A DNA stretch of 64,000 nt from an uncultured Bacteroidales bacterium. GTDB taxonomy: Bacteria; Bacteroidota; Bacteroidia; Bacteroidales; Paludibacteraceae. Below the pieces are notes generated by a model that made no database searches, was not told the origin of the DNA, and was given only the letters and a program-made list of their open reading frames with translations. Numbering within the stretch: position 1 is the stretch's first letter; each line of letters opens with the position of its first letter. This document shows positions 61,106 through 64,000 of the stretch, piece after piece. The DNA lies in the NCBI GenBank assembly GCA_937891975.1, contig CALAUA010000013.1, forward strand, positions 62,001-126,000, written 5' to 3'. The position numbers and the translations under genes were made by a program.

Positions 61106-62567
61106 ACTCTTGTGGGTTGGCACCATCGAAGCAGTAGGTACATACTTTGCATTTCGGTAGTCCGATGGCGGCGATGAGGTCCTCTATCTTTGTGTATTTG
61201 AGTGACTTCAGCGCGAAGCGGTCTCGCAAGGCACGGATCATGCGTTGGTACTCTAAGGAGTCGGTAGTGGCATATGCCTTGATACGCTCTGGATTATTGG
61301 CTGCTTCTTCACCCTCTAAATCCGCAATAATACGGCGGGTGATGAGTTCCATGTCCGACTTCGATGTGGTGAAATTCGTGAATGGACAGCCATACATGAT
61401 AGGCGGACATGCAATACGCATATGCACATCTTTGGCTCCTGCTTCGATAAGACAACGGGTGTTGTCGCGGAGTTGTGTGCCACGCACGATAGAATCGTCG
61501 CAGAAGAGAACACTCTTGCCACGTAGGATAGAGTAGTTGTGAATGAGTTTCATCTTAGCAACGAGGTCGCGTGTGGCTTGTTGCGATGGGGTGAAAGAAC
61601 GTGGCCATGTAGGTGTATATTTAGTGATAGCACGCTGGTAAGGCACGCCCGAAGTGTGCGAATAACCAATCGCCATAGCAATACCTGAATCAGGAATACC
61701 GCAAACAATATCAGCTTTTATATCGTCGCTATTACCCATAGCATGACCGCATGCATAGCGCACTTGTTCTACATTGCGACCTTCGTAGTCGGAAGTAGGG
61801 AAGCCGTAATACACCCAAAGGAAAGAGCAAATCTGCATCTTGTCGTTGGGTTTGCGCAATTGCTCCACGTGGTCAGCATATACGCGAACAATCTCACCAG
61901 GGCCCATGAAATACTCCGTTTCAAAACCGAGATTGAAGAAAGAGGATGATTCGCTGGCAATCGCATAAGCACTGGCACCCCACGAACCCTCGTGGTTCGT
62001 CGGGGACCCCGCACTTTCGCGCTTACCTAATACGATAGGTGTACGTCCCCATGAATCGCGAGCAGCGATGATACCATCTTCGGTGAGAATGAGAATACTG
62101 CATGAACCTTTGATTTGCTTGTACACATTCTCGATGCCATCAACGAAATCTTTGCCTTGTACAATGAGTAAACCTACTAATTCAGTGGGGTTTACGCGTC
62201 CGCTACTGAACTCTGTGAGGTGCATGTTTTGATCCAACAAATGGTTGACTAATTCATCCATATTGTTGATCTTACCGATGGTGCTGATTGCAAAGCGACC
62301 GAGGTGCGAATTGATGAGCAGTGGCTGTGCATCGGTATCGGAGATGATACCAATGCCCGCGTTGCCACTAAACTCGTGTAATTCATCTTCGAACTTAGTT
62401 CGGAAGTGCGAGTTTTGTATGTTGTGAATGCTTCGTTTGAAGCCCTTTTCTGTGTCGTAAGTTGCCATACCCGCACGGCGTGTACCGAGGTGGGAATGGT
62501 AGTCCGTGCCGTAGAAGACATCGGTGACGCAAGAAGTCGTAGATATTGTACCAAAAAATCCAGCCAT
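61104..62567 (-). CDS. Amidophosphoribosyltransferase paralogue lacking the N-terminal catalytic Cys
   Basis: 487 residues. The N-terminal Ntn-glutaminase-like domain begins MAGFFGTISTTSC: the Cys that must follow Met in PurF is Ala here, the next Cys being residue 13. The C-terminal phosphoribosyltransferase half is intact, with the PRPP loop VLFCDDSIVRGTQL, and the Cys set for a 4Fe-4S cluster (ACPPIMYGCPF, CKVCTYCFDG) is present. Bacteroidales commonly carry such a second PurF. It may use ammonia, work with another glutaminase, or be regulatory. After VLGKR a 16-residue insertion (ESAGSPTNHEGSWGAS) is encoded by a palindromic element. Confidence 0.85.
   Translation of the reverse strand: MAGFFGTISTTSCVTDVFYGTDYHSHLGTRRAGMATYDTEKGFKRSIHNIQNSHFRTKFEDELHEFSGNAGIGIISDTDAQPLLINSHLGRFAISTIGKINNMDELVNHLLDQNMHLTEFSSGRVNPTELVGLLIVQGKDFVDGIENVYKQIKGSCSILILTEDGIIAARDSWGRTPIVLGKRESAGSPTNHEGSWGASAYAIASESSSFFNLGFETEYFMGPGEIVRVYADHVEQLRKPNDKMQICSFLWVYYGFPTSDYEGRNVEQVRYACGHAMGNSDDIKADIVCGIPDSGIAMAIGYSHTSGVPYQRAITKYTPTWPRSFTPSQQATRDLVAKMKLIHNYSILRGKSVLFCDDSIVRGTQLRDNTRCLIEAGAKDVHMRIACPPIMYGCPFTNFTTSKSDMELITRRIIADLEGEEAANNPERIKAYATTDSLEYQRMIRALRDRFALKSLKYTKIEDLIAAIGLPKCKVCTYCFDGANPQE
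61978..62005. repeat. Palindromic element inside the PurF paralogue gene
   Basis: CCCC-ACGAACC (61978-61988), loop CTCGT, GGTTCGT-c-GGGG (61994-62005): 11 paired bases with one bulge, next to GGGGACCCC. Read in frame. Confidence 0.75.
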
Positions 62568-62643
62568 GTTTTTTAGAGTCAGGAATAAGGAGCCAAGAGC
62601 AAAGACTTATTACTTTTGTATTATCAGTCGTTGCTGATATGTC

Positions 62644-62671
62644 TTGGTTCCTGGTTCTTGGTTCTTTGTTC
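62644..62671. repeat. Heptamer repeat TTGGTTC between purC and the PurF paralogue
   Basis: TTGGTTC CTGGTTC TTGGTTC TTTGTTC, in the 106-bp gap, ending 3 bp before the purC stop. Confidence 0.85.
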
Positions 62672-62673
62672 GA

Positions 62674-63621
62674 TTAATTTGTTAAATAGTTAGTCAAGTT
62701 GTTCTCAATGCGTGTTGCAATATCCTCTGTTTCTGCGTCGAGGACGAGTTTTTCGCCGGTGATGCCTTCGTAGAGTTCGATATAGCGGGCGGTGATACCT
62801 GCCACTACTTCATCGGTCATCTCTGGTACTTGTTGTCCCTCTTTGCCTTGGAAGCCATTGTCCATCAACCACTCACGCACAAACTCTTTGGAGAGTTGCT
62901 TTTGTGGCTCACCTGCCTCGAAGCGCTCTTCGTAACCCTCTGCGTAGAAATAGCGGCTAGAGTCAGGGGTGTGTACCTCGTCCATGAGGAGGATTTGGTC
63001 GCCATGCTTACCAAATTCGTATTTGGTATCCACGAGGATAAGACCTTGCTTGGCTGCGATCTCTTGTCCACGGTTGAAGAGAGCGAGGGTGTATTTCTCC
63101 AATTGCTCGTACTCTGCCTCTGGGATAAGTCCTTGAGCGATAATCTCTTCACGAGAGATGTCCTCATCGTGTGCGCCAATCTCGGCTTTGGTGGTAGGAG
63201 TGATGATTGGGGTAGGGAACTTCTCGTTCTCGCGCATACCCTCAGGCAGTTTTACGCCGCAGATCTCACGCACGCCGCTCTTGTAAGCACGCCATGCAGA
63301 GCCGCAGAGGTAACCGCGCACGATCATCTCTACTGGATAACCCTCGCAACGAACACCTACGGTCACCATAGGGTCGGGAGTGGCTTGCTTCCAGTTAGGA
63401 ACGATGTCAGCCGTTGCATCGAGGAACTTAGCTGCGATTTGGTTGAGGATTTGGCCTTTGAATGGAATACCCTTAGGAAGGATGACATCAAAAGCAGAAA
63501 TACGGTCGGTGGCTACCATAGCGAGGCAGTCCTCACCGATGAAATATACATCACGCACTTTGCCGTGGTACACATTGGTTTGACCAGGAAAGTTAAAATT
63601 GGTTGCTGTTAAAGCGTTCAT
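62674..63621 (-). CDS. purC: SAICAR synthase
   Basis: 315 residues. It joins aspartate to CAIR with ATP in purine synthesis. Signature regions: [83 protein letters not shown]. The length is that of the longer plant and eukaryote-like PurC forms. It sits between carB and the PurF paralogue, so purine and pyrimidine genes are adjacent. Confidence 0.95.
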   Translation of the reverse strand: MNALTATNFNFPGQTNVYHGKVRDVYFIGEDCLAMVATDRISAFDVILPKGIPFKGQILNQIAAKFLDATADIVPNWKQATPDPMVTVGVRCEGYPVEMIVRGYLCGSAWRAYKSGVREICGVKLPEGMRENEKFPTPIITPTTKAEIGAHDEDISREEIIAQGLIPEAEYEQLEKYTLALFNRGQEIAAKQGLILVDTKYEFGKHGDQILLMDEVHTPDSSRYFYAEGYEERFEAGEPQKQLSKEFVREWLMDNGFQGKEGQQVPEMTDEVVAGITARYIELYEGITGEKLVLDAETEDIATRIENNLTNYLTN

Positions 63622-63626
63622 TATCT

Positions 63627-63660
63627 TGTCTTTAAACTCTAAACATTAAACTCTAAACTA
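63627..63660. repeat. Heptamer repeat (TTTAAAC/TCTAAAC) between carB and purC
   Basis: Four in-phase heptamers (TTTAAAC, TCTAAAC, ATTAAAC, TCTAAAC), the same family as at 9945 and 27804. Confidence 0.75.
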
Positions 63661-64000
63661 TTTATACTCATCCCACGATTGGATAGCGAGGTCGTTGACA
63701 TCTACGGTGCAGAAGGCGTTGATGAACGCTGCTGCAAGGCGTGCATTGGTGAGCAATGGCACATTGAGGTCAATAGCCGCACGACGAACGTGGTAACAAA
63801 CATCGTTTTGTGGGTCGGTAACGATATCCTTTGGTACACTCACTACGAACTCGATTACGCCTTCACGCATGAGGTCGATAGCTTGTGGAGTGCCCTCCTC
63901 AGATGGTTGGTAAACCGTGGTATTAGGAATACCTGCCTCTGTGAGGAAGTGGCTGGTGCCAAGGGTAGCGTAGATATTGAAGCCCTTCGCGATGAGTTGG
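63658..64000 (-). CDS. carB: Carbamoyl-phosphate synthase large subunit, C-terminal MGS-like part (gene continues past the window)
   Basis: The frame is open to the right edge, so only the last 113 residues are visible. They form the methylglyoxal-synthase-like allosteric domain of CarB: GFNIYATLGTSHFLTEAGIP, VYQPSEEGTPQAIDLM, VRRAAIDLNVPLLTNARLAA and the terminal AIQSWDEYK, all as in CarB proteins. A free-standing MGS protein is less likely. CarB makes carbamoyl phosphate for arginine and pyrimidines. Confidence 0.88.
   Translation of the reverse strand, partial: QLIAKGFNIYATLGTSHFLTEAGIPNTTVYQPSEEGTPQAIDLMREGVIEFVVSVPKDIVTDPQNDVCYHVRRAAIDLNVPLLTNARLAAAFINAFCTVDVNDLAIQSWDEYK

Noticed and set aside
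63658..63870. Separate 70-residue protein
   Set aside because: The frame stays open to the window edge and matches the end of CarB, so the internal Met is not a start.

Overview
The window reads as a chromosomal segment of a Bacteroidales bacterium (phylum Bacteroidota), probably gut-associated. Three things support this. The first gene is a SusD-type glycan-uptake lipoprotein inside a polysaccharide-utilisation locus. Eleven promoters fit the Bacteroidota pattern (T)TTG, 20 nt, TAnnTTTG. Gene content also fits: DUF4837 lipoprotein, class II ribonucleotide reductase, Cys-less PurF paralogue, coaX/porin/TPR/lptC order. I could not settle the genus. I saw no tRNA, rRNA, CRISPR array, transposase or reverse transcriptase.

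Layout. 1-8.8 kb is a beta-1,4-galactan utilisation locus: SusD-like protein (5' end outside the window), surface glycan-binding lipoprotein, GH53 endo-galactanase, GH2 beta-galactosidase, galactokinase and mutarotase, so polymer capture, cleavage, and galactose phosphorylation lie in one run. 8.8-13.3 kb is a minus-strand run: AI-2E-type permease, 2-hydroxyacid dehydrogenase, peptidase T, GcvT. 13.5-25.7 kb is mostly housekeeping: carboxyltransferase, serC, PH-domain and HTH membrane proteins, nitroreductase, pdxA, alaS, GtrA, GH3-type enzyme, EamA exporter. 25.7-28.7 kb is a compact three-gene cassette (SRD5A-type steroid 5-alpha-reductase, Old Yellow Enzyme reductase, SDR) that looks like a steroid or bile-acid saturation module.

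28.7-41.2 kb is the accessory core. It opens with a strongly structured, promoter- and terminator-flanked non-coding transcript. A run of secreted LPP20-like and CsgG-like proteins follows. Two of these are near-identical CsgG-FGE fusions whose last ~33 codons are hypervariable at codon positions 1 and 2 while both flanks are identical, which is the signature of variable regions of a diversity-generating retroelement (DGR). Embedded in the run are a radical SAM/SPASM enzyme with a PqqD-like C-terminus and a 60-residue peptide containing 12 Cys and 13 Asp, a likely RiPP pair, and then a further CsgG-like protein with a FISUMP/C-type-lectin-like tail.

41.2-64 kb returns to core genes: mutY, HU, a 29-residue basic protein, RNase G, acyltransferase, phosphopantetheinyl transferase, acyl-CoA synthetase, coaX, outer-membrane barrel, TPR protein, lptC, acyl-ACP thioesterase, nrdJ, lplA, then a minus-strand block with ABC-F ATPase, DUF4837, DUF1846, PurF paralogue, purC and the 3' end of carB.

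A recurring theme is short tandem or palindromic DNA (7-mers, 10-mers, 11-mers, small hairpins) between genes. The same kinds of repeat also appear in frame inside coding sequences (GH2, EamA, mutY, PurF paralogue, start of the DUF1846 gene).
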